Source: Rubrobacter tropicus (lineage in GTDB: Bacteria; Actinomycetota; Rubrobacteria; Rubrobacterales; Rubrobacteraceae). Taken from it: a stretch of 64,000 nt of DNA. The stretch spans positions 3,100,001 to 3,164,000 of the forward strand of contig NZ_CP045119.1 of assembly GCF_011492945.1 (NCBI RefSeq), read 5' to 3'. The stretch's first letter is position 1. Every line of letters starts with the position of its first letter. Shown here piece by piece: positions 1 through 7,409 of this stretch. Below the pieces are notes generated by a model that was not told where the DNA came from, did not search any database, and saw nothing but the letters and a program-made list of their open reading frames with translations. Both the position numbers and the translations under genes were made by a program.

Positions 1-56
1 TCGAGCCCGCCGGGATCACCATCTTTGAGGCGCTCTATGGCTCTTCGCTCGTCCAC
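1..56 (-). CDS. RNA polymerase sigma factor, 5' end only
   Basis: The minus strand from base 56 to the window edge encodes VDERRAIERLKDGDPGGL. This is the usual N-terminal opening of sigma-70/ECF sigma factors, where an ERLKxGDxxGL segment begins the region 2 helix that binds core RNA polymerase. The start is taken as GTG at 56, with GAGGTGA just upstream; an in-frame GTG at 62 is the only alternative because a TAG stop lies further upstream in frame. The rest of the gene lies outside the window, so its class cannot be decided. The assignment rests on 18 residues. Confidence 0.5.
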   Translation of the reverse strand, partial: MDERRAIERLKDGDPGGL

Positions 57-166
57 TCTCACCTCACCGGTCGGCTTCCGTAGGACCCTCTACCTCTCTT
101 ATCCTCCCGGGGACGAAAAGGTTTGGTTGGAGGCTTCGGTTTTTTGGGTATCGGGTTTTGGGGTGG

Positions 167-1000
167 TTATGCTTTCAGGTCGAAGTCGGCGAGGACGGGG
201 TAGTGGTCGCTCGGGTAGAGGCCCGCCTCTTCGTCGGCGTCGCGTGGGATCTGGTGCGAGCGCACGGTTACGCGGTCGTCCGGGTCTTTGACGAGGATCC
301 AATCGATGCGGCCGAAGGGCTTGTCCGTGTCGCTGGGCTTGAAACTAGAGCCCTTGAAGGCGTGGAAGGTGTAGGCATCTTTGCCGTCCTCGTTGCCGGC
401 GGCGAGGAAGGTGTCGGTGAAGCCCTCGCCCATGAAGACCTCGTAGGGGGCGGAGCCCGGCTTGCAGTTGAAGTCTCCCGTGACGATGGTAGGCGGGTGG
501 CCGTGGTTCGCCAGGGTCTCCTGGGTCTGGCCGACTATGAGGCGGTTGCCCTCGACGCGGGCGTGTTCGCTGAGGTGGTCGAGGTGGGTGTTGGCGTGGA
601 GGAAGGCCACGCCCGTATCAAGGCAGCGCAGGACGGCCCAGTTGGCGGAGCGGACCACCTCGTTTCCCCAGCTCGCGGAGGACTCGTCGGGCGTGTCGCT
701 CAGCCAGAAGCCGCCCGAGTCGAGCTCCTCGAACCTCTCGGCGTCGTAGAAGATGGCGGCGAACTCCTCCACCCGGTCCGTGCCGTAGGCTGGGCCCATG
801 ATGCGTTCGTAGCCGGACAATTTCTCTTTGTAGACGGCGAGGTTCGGGGCGTGGACTTCCTGGAAGCCGATCACGCCCGGCCCGTACCGCTTTATGGTTT
901 TTACGTTGAGGTCGGAGCGGCCTTCCCAGGCGTTGATCCCATCCCTGTGCGACGCCCCCCTCACGTTGAAGCTCATCACCCTAACGGGGCAACCGGCCAA
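167..1000 (-). CDS. Endonuclease/exonuclease/phosphatase family protein
   Basis: A metal-dependent hydrolase of the EEP superfamily (DNase I-like fold), acting on a phosphodiester or phosphomonoester that cannot be named from sequence. The family motifs appear in order: MSFNVRG near the N-terminus, GFQEVH with the metal-binding Glu, NTHLDH, GDFNCKPGS with the catalytic Asp and Asn, RIDWILVK, and SDHYPV with the C-terminal catalytic His. The start is TTG at 1000, because GAGAGGAGGG lies four bases upstream; the ATG at 976 has no comparable ribosome-binding site. The product is 277 residues, normal for the family, with no signal peptide. It is divergent from the phosphofructokinase-like gene. 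Confidence 0.85.
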   Translation of the reverse strand: MAGCPVRVMSFNVRGASHRDGINAWEGRSDLNVKTIKRYGPGVIGFQEVHAPNLAVYKEKLSGYERIMGPAYGTDRVEEFAAIFYDAERFEELDSGGFWLSDTPDESSASWGNEVVRSANWAVLRCLDTGVAFLHANTHLDHLSEHARVEGNRLIVGQTQETLANHGHPPTIVTGDFNCKPGSAPYEVFMGEGFTDTFLAAGNEDGKDAYTFHAFKGSSFKPSDTDKPFGRIDWILVKDPDDRVTVRSHQIPRDADEEAGLYPSDHYPVLADFDLKA

Positions 1001-1078
1001 GATCCCTCCTCTCCGCGTTGCCGCGAATTCTAACCGGAGACGGCCCCCGAAACCTCCCCAGGGGAAGAAACGACCCGC

Positions 1079-1096
1079 GGGGGGTACATACCCCCC
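1079..1096. promoter_or_regulatory. Perfect 8-bp-arm palindrome between divergent genes
   Basis: GGGGGGTA and TACCCCCC are separated by CA, forming a near-continuous palindrome in the 122-base gap between the EEP gene (start 1000, minus) and the phosphofructokinase-like gene (start 1123, plus). Position and symmetry fit a dimeric repressor operator serving either or both promoters; a leader hairpin is the alternative. No regulator gene in the window can be tied to it. Confidence 0.4.
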
Positions 1097-1122
1097 ACGG
1101 GACCAGGCGAGAGGAGGCGTTT

Positions 1123-2096
1123 TTGAGAGTCGCGGTTTTAACGAGCGGGGGCGTCGCCCCCGGGATGAACGCGGCGGTGCGGGCGGCGGCGCAGGCGGCG
1201 TTCGCGCGGGGCTGGGAGGCCGTGGTGGTCGAGGACGGGTACTACGGGCTCTTGGAGGGGAACTCAGGCCCATCGAACGCGAGGAACTCTGGGGCCTCGT
1301 CCAGCAGGGCGGCACGGCCCTCGGCACGGGCCGCTCCTCACAGTTCGAGGAGGAAGAGGAGGGCAAGGAGAAAGCCCTGGGGCGGCTCCGGGAAGCGGGC
1401 GTCGGGGGGATGGTCGTGATCGGGGGCGGCGGCAGCCTCTCGGGCGGCCTGGAACTCCACGAACGCGGCCTCCCGACCGTCGGCGTCCCGGCGACCATAG
1501 ACAACGACATCCCCGGCACGGAGCTCTCCGTCGGCGTGGACACCGCCCTGAACACCGCCGTCACCGTCATAGACCGAATAAAGGACACGGCCACCGCACA
1601 ACGCCGGGCGATGGTCGTAGAGGTGCTCGGCCGCGACTCCGGCTACCTCGCCGTCATGAGCGCCATAGCCGGCGGCGCCGACGCGACCATGGTCCCCGAG
1701 TTCGAGGCGAAGCCCCAGGAACTACTCGACCTGCTCAACGAGTCCTACGAGAAGGGAAAGCCCCGCTTCACGGTGGTGGTGGCGGAGGGCGCCTCGCCGA
1801 CCGCCGGGGAGTTCTGCGACTTCGTCAACGAGGCGGGCGGCGGCTACCAGGCCGACCTGACGACCCTCGGGCACATCCAGTCCGGCGGCACCCCGACGGC
1901 CTTCGACCGCATCCTCGCCGCCCGCCTCGGCGCCGCCGCCGTGGGCGCGTTGGCCGACGACGCATCCGGGGTCATGGTAGGGCTCTCGGGGGATGAGATC
2001 CGACGCGTCCCACTCGAAGAGGTGGCCGGCGAGAAACGCAAACTCGACCCGGGGCTGTACCGCCTCGCCGGGGTGCTCTCCGCGTTGCCTGAATAG
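1123..2096 (+). pseudogene. 6-phosphofructokinase-like gene, frameshifted
   Basis: Two frames together encode a PfkA-family protein, which phosphorylates fructose 6-phosphate in glycolysis. The TTG start at 1123 follows AGAGGAGG. Frame one covers TSGGVAPGMNAAVRA to YYGLLEG; after the four G at 1257-1260 the homology continues in another frame (LRPIEREE, GTGRSSQF, TIDNDIPGT, EVLGRDSGY). One extra G in that run would restore a gene of about 324 residues, the family length. The catalytic TIDND loop is present, but the Asp of the first glycine loop (GGDA in typical enzymes) is Val, and the GGDGS motif reads GGGGS. Even if the frameshift is a sequence error, nucleotide binding would be unusual. 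Confidence 0.8.
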
Positions 2097-2097
2097 C

Positions 2098-2125
2098 TTG
2101 TCAGCATCTCAGCCTGTCAGCCGGG
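2098..2125. repeat. CTGA/TCAG-word repeat, left flank of pdp
   Basis: Bases 2100-2121 are the exact reverse complement of 3487-3508, so the pyrimidine phosphorylase gene is bracketed by 22-base perfect inverted copies. The element belongs to the repeat family found throughout the window and lies between the phosphofructokinase-like stop and a TAGAAT -10-like box at 2144-2149. Confidence 0.75.
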
Positions 2126-2176
2126 CTTGGGTCCGGCCCCGGCTAGAATGGCGGAGAGCTTGGGAAGGAGTGTGTG

Positions 2177-3445
2177 ATGAGCCTGGTGCTCGAAGCTATC
2201 GAGACGAAGAAGGCCGGCGGGGAGTTGTCGGATGACGTTATCCGGGGCGTTGTGGCGGGGTACACCGAAGGCTCCGTGCCGGATTACCAGATGTCCGCGT
2301 TGTTGATGGCGGTCTTTCTGCGGGGGATGGGCTACGGGGAGACGCTCGCTTTGACCAGGGCCATGGCCGAGTCGGGGGAGGCTTACTCGTTCCCGGATTG
2401 CGTGGACAAGCACTCGACGGGCGGGGTCGGGGACAAGATCAGCCTGATCTCCCTCCCCATAGTCGCCGCCTGCGGGGCCCCGGTCGCCAAGCTCTCGGGG
2501 CGAGGCCTCGGCACGACGGGCGGTACCATAGACAAGCTGGAATCCATACCCGGTTTCTCGGTGGACCTCTCCGAAACCCGGTTCCGCCGCCAGGTAGAGG
2601 AGGTGGGCCTCGCCATCATCGAGGCCGGAGACTTGGCGCCCGCCGACAAGGCCATCTACGCCCTGCGCGACACGACCGGGACCGTGGACTCCCTCCCCCT
2701 GATAGGCTCCTCCATCGTCTCGAAAAAAGCGGCCACCGGCGCGGGCCACCTCCTCTACGACGTGAAGCAGGGCTCGGGTGCGTTCATGAAGACCCCGGAC
2801 GACGCCCGCGAGCTCGCCGGCCTCCTCGTCCGCCTCAGCGAATCCCTCGGCATCCGCGCCTCCGCCGTCGTAACCGGCATGGACACTCCCCTGGGCGGCG
2901 CCATCGGCAACGCCCTCGAAGTCCGCGAGAGCGCCGCCTTCCTGCGCGGAGACCCCGTCCCGAAGGACCTCGCCGACGAAGCCCGCTTCGTGGCCGCCAG
3001 GCTACTCCAACTCAAAGGGATCGAGAACCCGGAGGCGTCAGTCGAGAAAGCACTCTCTTCGGGCGCCGCCTACGAGAGGTTGGAGCGCTTCGCCCGGGCC
3101 CAGGGCGCCGCCCCCAACGCCCTCGAAAACCTCCCAACAGCGCGGACCACCCGGGAAGTCCCCGCCCCCCGCACGGGTTACGTGTCCGGTCTCGCCGCCA
3201 TAGGCGTGGGCCGAGCCGCGCTGGCCCTTGGCGCCGGCCGCCAGAAGAAGACAGATGAAATAGATCCGGCAGCCGGCGTCGAACTCCTGGCAAAACCGGG
3301 CGACCCGATCGAAAAAGGAGCCCCCATAGCCCGCCTCCACGGCGACCGCGAAGCGGAGAGGGCCGAGGGGCTGATCCTCGAAGCGATAGAGATCTCCGAC
3401 GAGCCCCCGCACCCGGCCCCTGCTATTCTTGAGCACTTCAGCTAG
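2177..3445 (+). CDS. pdp: Pyrimidine-nucleoside phosphorylase
   Basis: Phosphorolyses thymidine and/or uridine to the free base and (deoxy)ribose 1-phosphate in nucleoside salvage; cytosolic. The signature KHSTGGVGDK (phosphate and substrate binding) is near residue 80, followed by KLSGRGLG, the hinge and glycine-rich segments, KQGSGAFMK and TGMDTPLGxxIGN. The C-terminal alpha/beta domain ends near LHGDREAE. The length of 422 residues suits the thymidine/pyrimidine-nucleoside phosphorylase family. ATG at 2177 is preceded by GGAAGGAG; a GTG directly before it (2174) is possible. The gene is followed by the purine nucleoside phosphorylase, making a salvage pair. Thymidine-only and broad pyrimidine specificity cannot be separated by eye. 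Confidence 0.93.
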   Translation: MSLVLEAIETKKAGGELSDDVIRGVVAGYTEGSVPDYQMSALLMAVFLRGMGYGETLALTRAMAESGEAYSFPDCVDKHSTGGVGDKISLISLPIVAACGAPVAKLSGRGLGTTGGTIDKLESIPGFSVDLSETRFRRQVEEVGLAIIEAGDLAPADKAIYALRDTTGTVDSLPLIGSSIVSKKAATGAGHLLYDVKQGSGAFMKTPDDARELAGLLVRLSESLGIRASAVVTGMDTPLGGAIGNALEVRESAAFLRGDPVPKDLADEARFVAARLLQLKGIENPEASVEKALSSGAAYERLERFARAQGAAPNALENLPTARTTREVPAPRTGYVSGLAAIGVGRAALALGAGRQKKTDEIDPAAGVELLAKPGDPIEKGAPIARLHGDREAERAEGLILEAIEISDEPPHPAPAILEHFS

Positions 3446-3512
3446 TCAGCACGCCGCCTCCGGCGGCTCTCAGCACTTCGGCCCTTGCTGACAGGCTGAG
3501 ATGCTGACCAGC
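3446..3512. repeat. CTGA/TCAG-word repeat, right flank of pdp
   Basis: Contains the inverted partner (3487-3508) of the 22-base copy at 2100-2121, plus a local hairpin GCCGCCTCCGGCGGC at about 3455. It sits between pdp and deoD and could form an RNA hairpin that attenuates read-through between them. Confidence 0.7.
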
Positions 3513-3536
3513 TGCGACGACCGAAGGGAGGAGCCC

Positions 3537-4250
3537 ATGAGCCCTGTTCATGTGCGCGCGGAGCCTGGAGATTTTGCCGAGAACGTTCTTCTACCGGGGG
3601 ACCCGCTTCGGGCGAAGTACGTAGCCGAGAACTTTTTCGAGGGCGCGAGGCAGGTGACGGGCGAGAGGGGGATGCTCGGTTTTACCGGCACCTACAAAGG
3701 AAAGCCGGTCTCGGTCCAGACCACGGGCATGGGGTGTCCCAGCGCATCCATAGTGACGGAGGAGTTGATCCAGCTCGGGGCCAGGAACCTGCTCAGGGTC
3801 GGGACCTGCGGAGGGTACGACCCGGACCTGCGGCTGGGGGATCTGATAGTGGCCACGTCGGCCACCGCCCAGGACGGGACGGTCTCCTCCATAACCCAGG
3901 GGGTCTCCTACGCCCCGGCCGCCCACTTCGACATAGTCCACGCCGCATACCACGCCGCGGAGAACGCCGGCAGGCGCACCTCCGTCGGGCCCATCGTCTC
4001 CTCCGACCTCTTCTACGACCCGACGGAGAAGCCCGCCGAGCTCTGGGCAAACCTCGGGGTGCTCGCCGTCGAGATGGAGGCGGCGGCGATCTTCACGCTC
4101 GCGGCGATGCGGGGCGTGCGGGCCGGGTGCCTGCTGACGGTGTCTGACACCATAGGCGCCGAGGTGGTCAGGATAAGCGACGAAGAGCTTCGAAACGCCG
4201 TGGACAACATGATGGCCCTGGCGCTCGACACACTAAACGCCTTAAACTAG
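3537..4250 (+). CDS. deoD: Purine-nucleoside phosphorylase, DeoD type
   Basis: Phosphorolysis of purine (deoxy)nucleosides to base and (deoxy)ribose 1-phosphate; hexameric PNP of the NP-I family. The opening MSPVHVRAEPGDFAENVLLPGDPLRAKY is typical of DeoD, with phosphate-binding GDP and Arg. QTTGMGCPS, RVGTCGG and VEMEAAAIF (ribose-binding Glu) follow, and SDTIG carries the catalytic Asp region. The start is ATG 3537 with GGGAGGAG seven bases upstream; an earlier in-frame ATG at 3501 lies inside repeat sequence. The 237 residues match the family. With xanthine dehydrogenase and uricase further along, it can feed purine bases into degradation as well as salvage. Confidence 0.95.
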   Translation: MSPVHVRAEPGDFAENVLLPGDPLRAKYVAENFFEGARQVTGERGMLGFTGTYKGKPVSVQTTGMGCPSASIVTEELIQLGARNLLRVGTCGGYDPDLRLGDLIVATSATAQDGTVSSITQGVSYAPAAHFDIVHAAYHAAENAGRRTSVGPIVSSDLFYDPTEKPAELWANLGVLAVEMEAAAIFTLAAMRGVRAGCLLTVSDTIGAEVVRISDEELRNAVDNMMALALDTLNALN

Positions 4251-4312
4251 GAACCTTCCCGGAGCGGCACGAGGGGGGCCGGCATCCCGCACCAGAGGTT
4301 TAGGGAGAAGAA

Positions 4313-5602
4313 TTGACGATCCTGAACGAATCGGGGATACCGGACGTCTTGCCGCCCCTCCACGCCGTGAACGGCCTGGCGGAGAGGCTTCCGGGTGCCC
4401 AGGTGATCGTCGCCGGCACCCGGGCCGAAGCCCACCTGGTTCGCTCCCTCTCCCCCGCTCCTCCTAACGGCCGCGTGGTCTTCGCCGCCCTCGACCCCGA
4501 AGACCCGCCCCGCCAGGGCCAGGTCGCTGGCCTGATCGAGGATTCCATCCACCCCGGCACGGGGTTCGTGCTCCTGGTCTGCGGCCGCGCGGCCTCTTAC
4601 CTCGGCGTGGACGCGGCTTTCGAGGCCCGTCTCGCGTCCCGCAAGCTGGACCTGCCGGTCGAGGCGGTGTACCCGGACGCCCCGTACCCAACGCCGGGAG
4701 CCCTCTCGACAGACCTCGAAGACCACGTCCTCGCCGCCCTCGTCGGCCTGTGCCCGAAGCGCAGGACCTCCGAGCTTTTGGAGGCGGCCTCGCCGGCCAA
4801 GCGCGGCGGCCTCTTCGGTCTGCGGGGCAGGGCCAGGGAGGAGGCCACGGGGCAGGCCCATCCCGTGGTGCTTCTCGGGGCCGCCCTGTCGCCCGGCTCC
4901 GTCGCCGGGCTCGTCGCGGAGCTCGCCAGAAGCGGGGTCGAGGTCTCGGGGGTCGTGCCCGATGCCGAAGGCCTGCCCCCGGTGGGCGAGGGGACGGTCG
5001 TCGGGGTGCTCGACCCGAACCTCGCCGTGGCCGCGGGCGCCGCGCGGGACCGCGGCGCCAGGGTGGTCAGGACGCTGCTGCCCATCGGGGTCGACGGGAC
5101 GGCCAGGTTCTTGCAGGACGTGGCGGCCGAGGCGGGGGCCGGGTCGAGCGAGGTCATGCGGGCGCGGTCGGTGTGGGAGGAGCTGGGGGCCCTTCGCAAC
5201 CGCGTGAGGGGGAAGAGGATCTTCTTCGCCGGAGACACGGGCTTCGAGGTCCCGCTCGCCCGTTTTCTGGCCGACGCCGGGGCGGTCGTGCTGGAGGTCG
5301 GCGCCCCACGGCTCGACCGGAGGTTTCTGGCCGAGGAGCTTCAGGCCCTGGGCTCCGGGGTGGACGTGGTCGTCTCCCCCGACTGGCTGGGCCAGATGAA
5401 GCGTATCGAGGAGGCGAGGCCGGACGTCGTGATCGCGAGCCCCGGGCTGCACGCGCCGCTCGTCGCCCGCGGCCACCTGTGCCGCTCCCCGCGGGACTTC
5501 GTCGGGGCCGGCCTCCACGGTTACGAAGGCGCACGACGCATCCTGGAGCTCCTGTCGGGCACCTTCGACCGGGCCGAGGCCCTCGACGCCTTGAGCCTGT
5601 GA
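4313..5602 (+). CDS. BchN-like (nitrogenase/DPOR component 1 family) subunit
   Basis: Resembles the N subunit of dark-operative protochlorophyllide reductase, a nitrogenase-fold protein that helps hold a [4Fe-4S] cluster and the tetrapyrrole. Alignment by eye: GTRAEAHL matches the BchN segment GTRTCAHL, the LVCGRAA segment matches the region of the third ligand Cys (C112 in Rhodobacter), and the later Rossmann-like domain has RVRGKRIFFAGDTGFEV. The first ligand Cys is Leu (DVLPPL) and the second is Glu, so only one of three seems kept. TTG 4313 follows AGGGAGAA. It pairs with the BchB-like gene at 5793, with repeat DNA in the gap. No BchL/NifH-like ATPase is in the window. The substrate is unknown; a role in bacteriochlorophyll synthesis is unlikely. 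Confidence 0.7.
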   Translation: MTILNESGIPDVLPPLHAVNGLAERLPGAQVIVAGTRAEAHLVRSLSPAPPNGRVVFAALDPEDPPRQGQVAGLIEDSIHPGTGFVLLVCGRAASYLGVDAAFEARLASRKLDLPVEAVYPDAPYPTPGALSTDLEDHVLAALVGLCPKRRTSELLEAASPAKRGGLFGLRGRAREEATGQAHPVVLLGAALSPGSVAGLVAELARSGVEVSGVVPDAEGLPPVGEGTVVGVLDPNLAVAAGAARDRGARVVRTLLPIGVDGTARFLQDVAAEAGAGSSEVMRARSVWEELGALRNRVRGKRIFFAGDTGFEVPLARFLADAGAVVLEVGAPRLDRRFLAEELQALGSGVDVVVSPDWLGQMKRIEEARPDVVIASPGLHAPLVARGHLCRSPRDFVGAGLHGYEGARRILELLSGTFDRAEALDALSL

Positions 5603-5792
5603 AAGCGGTTTGCGGAAGCATCGAGCCCATCGCGAACAGGTTCTCAGGTTCTCGGGTTCTCGGGGGTGGAGGATCGAGGCTTCCATGGGATTTCGTGAAG
5701 CACCCCTCAAAACCTCCATACCTCCATACCTCAGAGCCTTGTGGACACCGAGGTTCGGTCTTTCTCCAAGCCGCTGTGAACGGCGAGGTCCC
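5603..5792. repeat. Family C intergenic repeat splitting the bchN-like/bchB-like pair
   Basis: Begins with AGCGGTTTGCGGAAGCAT then GAGCCCATCGCGAAC, followed by tandem GGTTCTC words and CCTCCATA direct repeats, and ends near AAGCCGCTGTGAACGG. The same core occurs inverted at about 53230-53268 and in altered form at 58868-59038. It separates two genes that would otherwise be tightly linked. Confidence 0.7.
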
Positions 5793-7094
5793 GTGAGGCT
5801 CCTCGGGGGCGTCTACGAGGGACCCGGAAGCCACGGCATCCTGCGGCTGGCGGCGAGCATGAGTGGCGTTCACGCGGTATTGCGGGCAGGTCCGGGCGAG
5901 GCGTACTTTCCGGCGCTCTACGCGGATCGGGAGAGGGACGGGCGAACCGCGCCGGTCACGTTGAGCCCCCTGCACGAGGGACGCAGGGAGTCGTACGCGC
6001 CGGGGGATCTGGCCCGGGACATCTCCGGCGTCGCGCGGCGGCATCCGGGGGCGGAGGCCATGATCCTGGCCCGCTCGGAGGCCGCCCTGCTCTCCGGGGA
6101 GCCCGTCCCGGAGGTCGAGATCCCGGACGCCGGAGGTCGCCCGGTCGCCCAGATCACCTGCTCGTGGCAGACGCCCGGTATGGGCGAGATGGAGGCGGCA
6201 GAGCTGGCGCTGGAGGACCTCGTCCGGGCGCACGCCCGCCCGGGGCTGGAGCGCACCCAGCACCCCACGGTCAACCTCTTCGGGCCGCCGGTCTTCGGGC
6301 CGGGTGCTGCGGCGGAGTACGACGAGGCCGAGCGGCTCCTGAACGGAGTAGGCGTCGAGGTCAACGCGCGGGTGCCGCTCGGGGCGACGGTCGAGGACCT
6401 CCGCCGGCTCCCCCGCGCCTGGGCGAACGTGCTCCTCTACCGGGAAGTCGGCGAGTCCGCGACGCTTTATCTTCAGGACGAGCACGGCGTCGGCAGGGTG
6501 ACGACGCCCATGATCGGGGCCGCGGGCACGGGCGCGGCGCTCAGAACCGCGGGCGAGCTGTGCGAGCTGGACCCGAAGTTCGTCGAGCGGACGGTCTGGT
6601 CCGAGCTCTCCCGGACCTCGAAGCTGCCCTGGTACGCGAGGCTGGAGAGGCCGGAGACCTTCGCGGGCCGCAAGGTGGCCATCTTCGGGGACTTCTCGTA
6701 CCCTTTGGGTCTCGGCTACGCCCTGGCGCGGGAGGTCGGGCTGGACGTCGTCGCCTGCGGCACCTACCTCACCCACCTGGAGCGGGATTTTCTCTTCCAC
6801 GCCCAGACCTTCACGGAGGGCGGGTTCGTCGAGGACGACCCCGAAGAGGTAGCCGGCAGGCTAGAGTCGGCCCACCCCGACCTGATCGTCGGCACCGAAC
6901 TCGAGGCGCAGGCCGCCGACGCCCTGAACGTCCCGTTCCTCCCGCTCTGCTACCCGACCGGCGACCGCCCCTTCGTCGAGAAGCCCCTCATGGGCTACGC
7001 GGGCTCAAGCGTCCTGGCCGACAGGCTCGACGAGGCCCTGGGTGGGCCGCACCCCCCACCGAGGGGCAGGCGCCGGAACCGGCGGCGCGCCTGA
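5793..7094 (+). CDS. BchB-like (nitrogenase/DPOR component 1 family) subunit
   Basis: Homologous to the B subunit of dark-operative protochlorophyllide reductase. The N-terminus VRLLGGVYEGPGSHGILRLA matches the BchB opening (YEGPxHxGTLRxA), and PGEAYFPAL aligns with the segment holding the Asp that ligates the NB cluster (D36 in Rhodobacter); here it is Glu. The middle shows TCSWQTPGMGEME, NLFGPP and a nitrogenase-like AGTGAALRTAGEL; RKVAIFGDFSYPLGLGYAL begins the third Rossmann domain, and EKPLMGYAGSSVLADRL is the usual C-terminal segment. The basic proline-rich tail lacks the extra C-terminal domain of BchB. GTG 5793 has GGCGAGG upstream. Its partner is the BchN-like gene at 4313. Biochemical role unknown. 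Confidence 0.75.
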   Translation: MRLLGGVYEGPGSHGILRLAASMSGVHAVLRAGPGEAYFPALYADRERDGRTAPVTLSPLHEGRRESYAPGDLARDISGVARRHPGAEAMILARSEAALLSGEPVPEVEIPDAGGRPVAQITCSWQTPGMGEMEAAELALEDLVRAHARPGLERTQHPTVNLFGPPVFGPGAAAEYDEAERLLNGVGVEVNARVPLGATVEDLRRLPRAWANVLLYREVGESATLYLQDEHGVGRVTTPMIGAAGTGAALRTAGELCELDPKFVERTVWSELSRTSKLPWYARLERPETFAGRKVAIFGDFSYPLGLGYALAREVGLDVVACGTYLTHLERDFLFHAQTFTEGGFVEDDPEEVAGRLESAHPDLIVGTELEAQAADALNVPFLPLCYPTGDRPFVEKPLMGYAGSSVLADRLDEALGGPHPPPRGRRRNRRRA

Positions 7095-7109
7095 CCCGAT
7101 ACGGGCCGG

Positions 7110-7115
7110 TATAAT
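7110..7115 (+). promoter_or_regulatory. TATAAT -10 box, probably leaderless promoter
   Basis: A perfect TATAAT ends eight bases before the GTG start at 7124, placing the likely transcription start at or next to the start codon. No Shine-Dalgarno sequence and no convincing -35 box are seen, which fits a leaderless mRNA. Confidence 0.5.
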
Positions 7116-7123
7116 CCGGGGCC

Positions 7124-7402
7124 GTGGGCATCCGAGACTTTATCCAGTACCTGACGGAACATCGGGAGCGGCTCAACGACGGGAGGGAGCTCTCGGAGGC
7201 CGAGCGCGAGGAGGTCTTGCGCGAAGCCGAAATCATGGTCGGCATGATGGACGCGGCCCTCAGGGAGCTCGATTCGGTCATTAAGAACCGGCGCGTCAAC
7301 CTCCCCGAGGAGCACGCCCTCAGGTTCGCCCAGGACGTCTTCCGCCACCTCCGCGAAGAGGAGGAGAGGGTGAAGGCCGAGGTCCGCGAGGCGGGCGTTT
7401 GA
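7124..7402 (+). CDS. Small helical hypothetical protein
   Basis: Not recognised. A 92-residue charged protein (FIQYLTEHRERL, EAEREEVLREAE, EEHALRFAQDVFRHL) with heptad-like spacing, so probably a helical bundle or coiled coil; no signal peptide or membrane segment. It starts with GTG directly behind a TATAAT box and without a ribosome-binding site. The methyltransferase start follows seven bases after its stop, suggesting co-transcription. Confidence 0.65.
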   Translation: MGIRDFIQYLTEHRERLNDGRELSEAEREEVLREAEIMVGMMDAALRELDSVIKNRRVNLPEEHALRFAQDVFRHLREEEERVKAEVREAGV

Positions 7403-7409
7403 GCCGCCC

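Noticed and set aside
4247-5719. Long minus-strand frame opposite the BchN-like gene
   Set aside because: Antisense to a gene with clear family homology; composition is typical of the complementary frame in GC-rich coding DNA.
4313-7094. A functional nitrogenase or bacteriochlorophyll synthesis cluster
   Set aside because: No NifH/BchL ATPase, no cofactor genes, and most cluster ligands are replaced; only family membership is supported.
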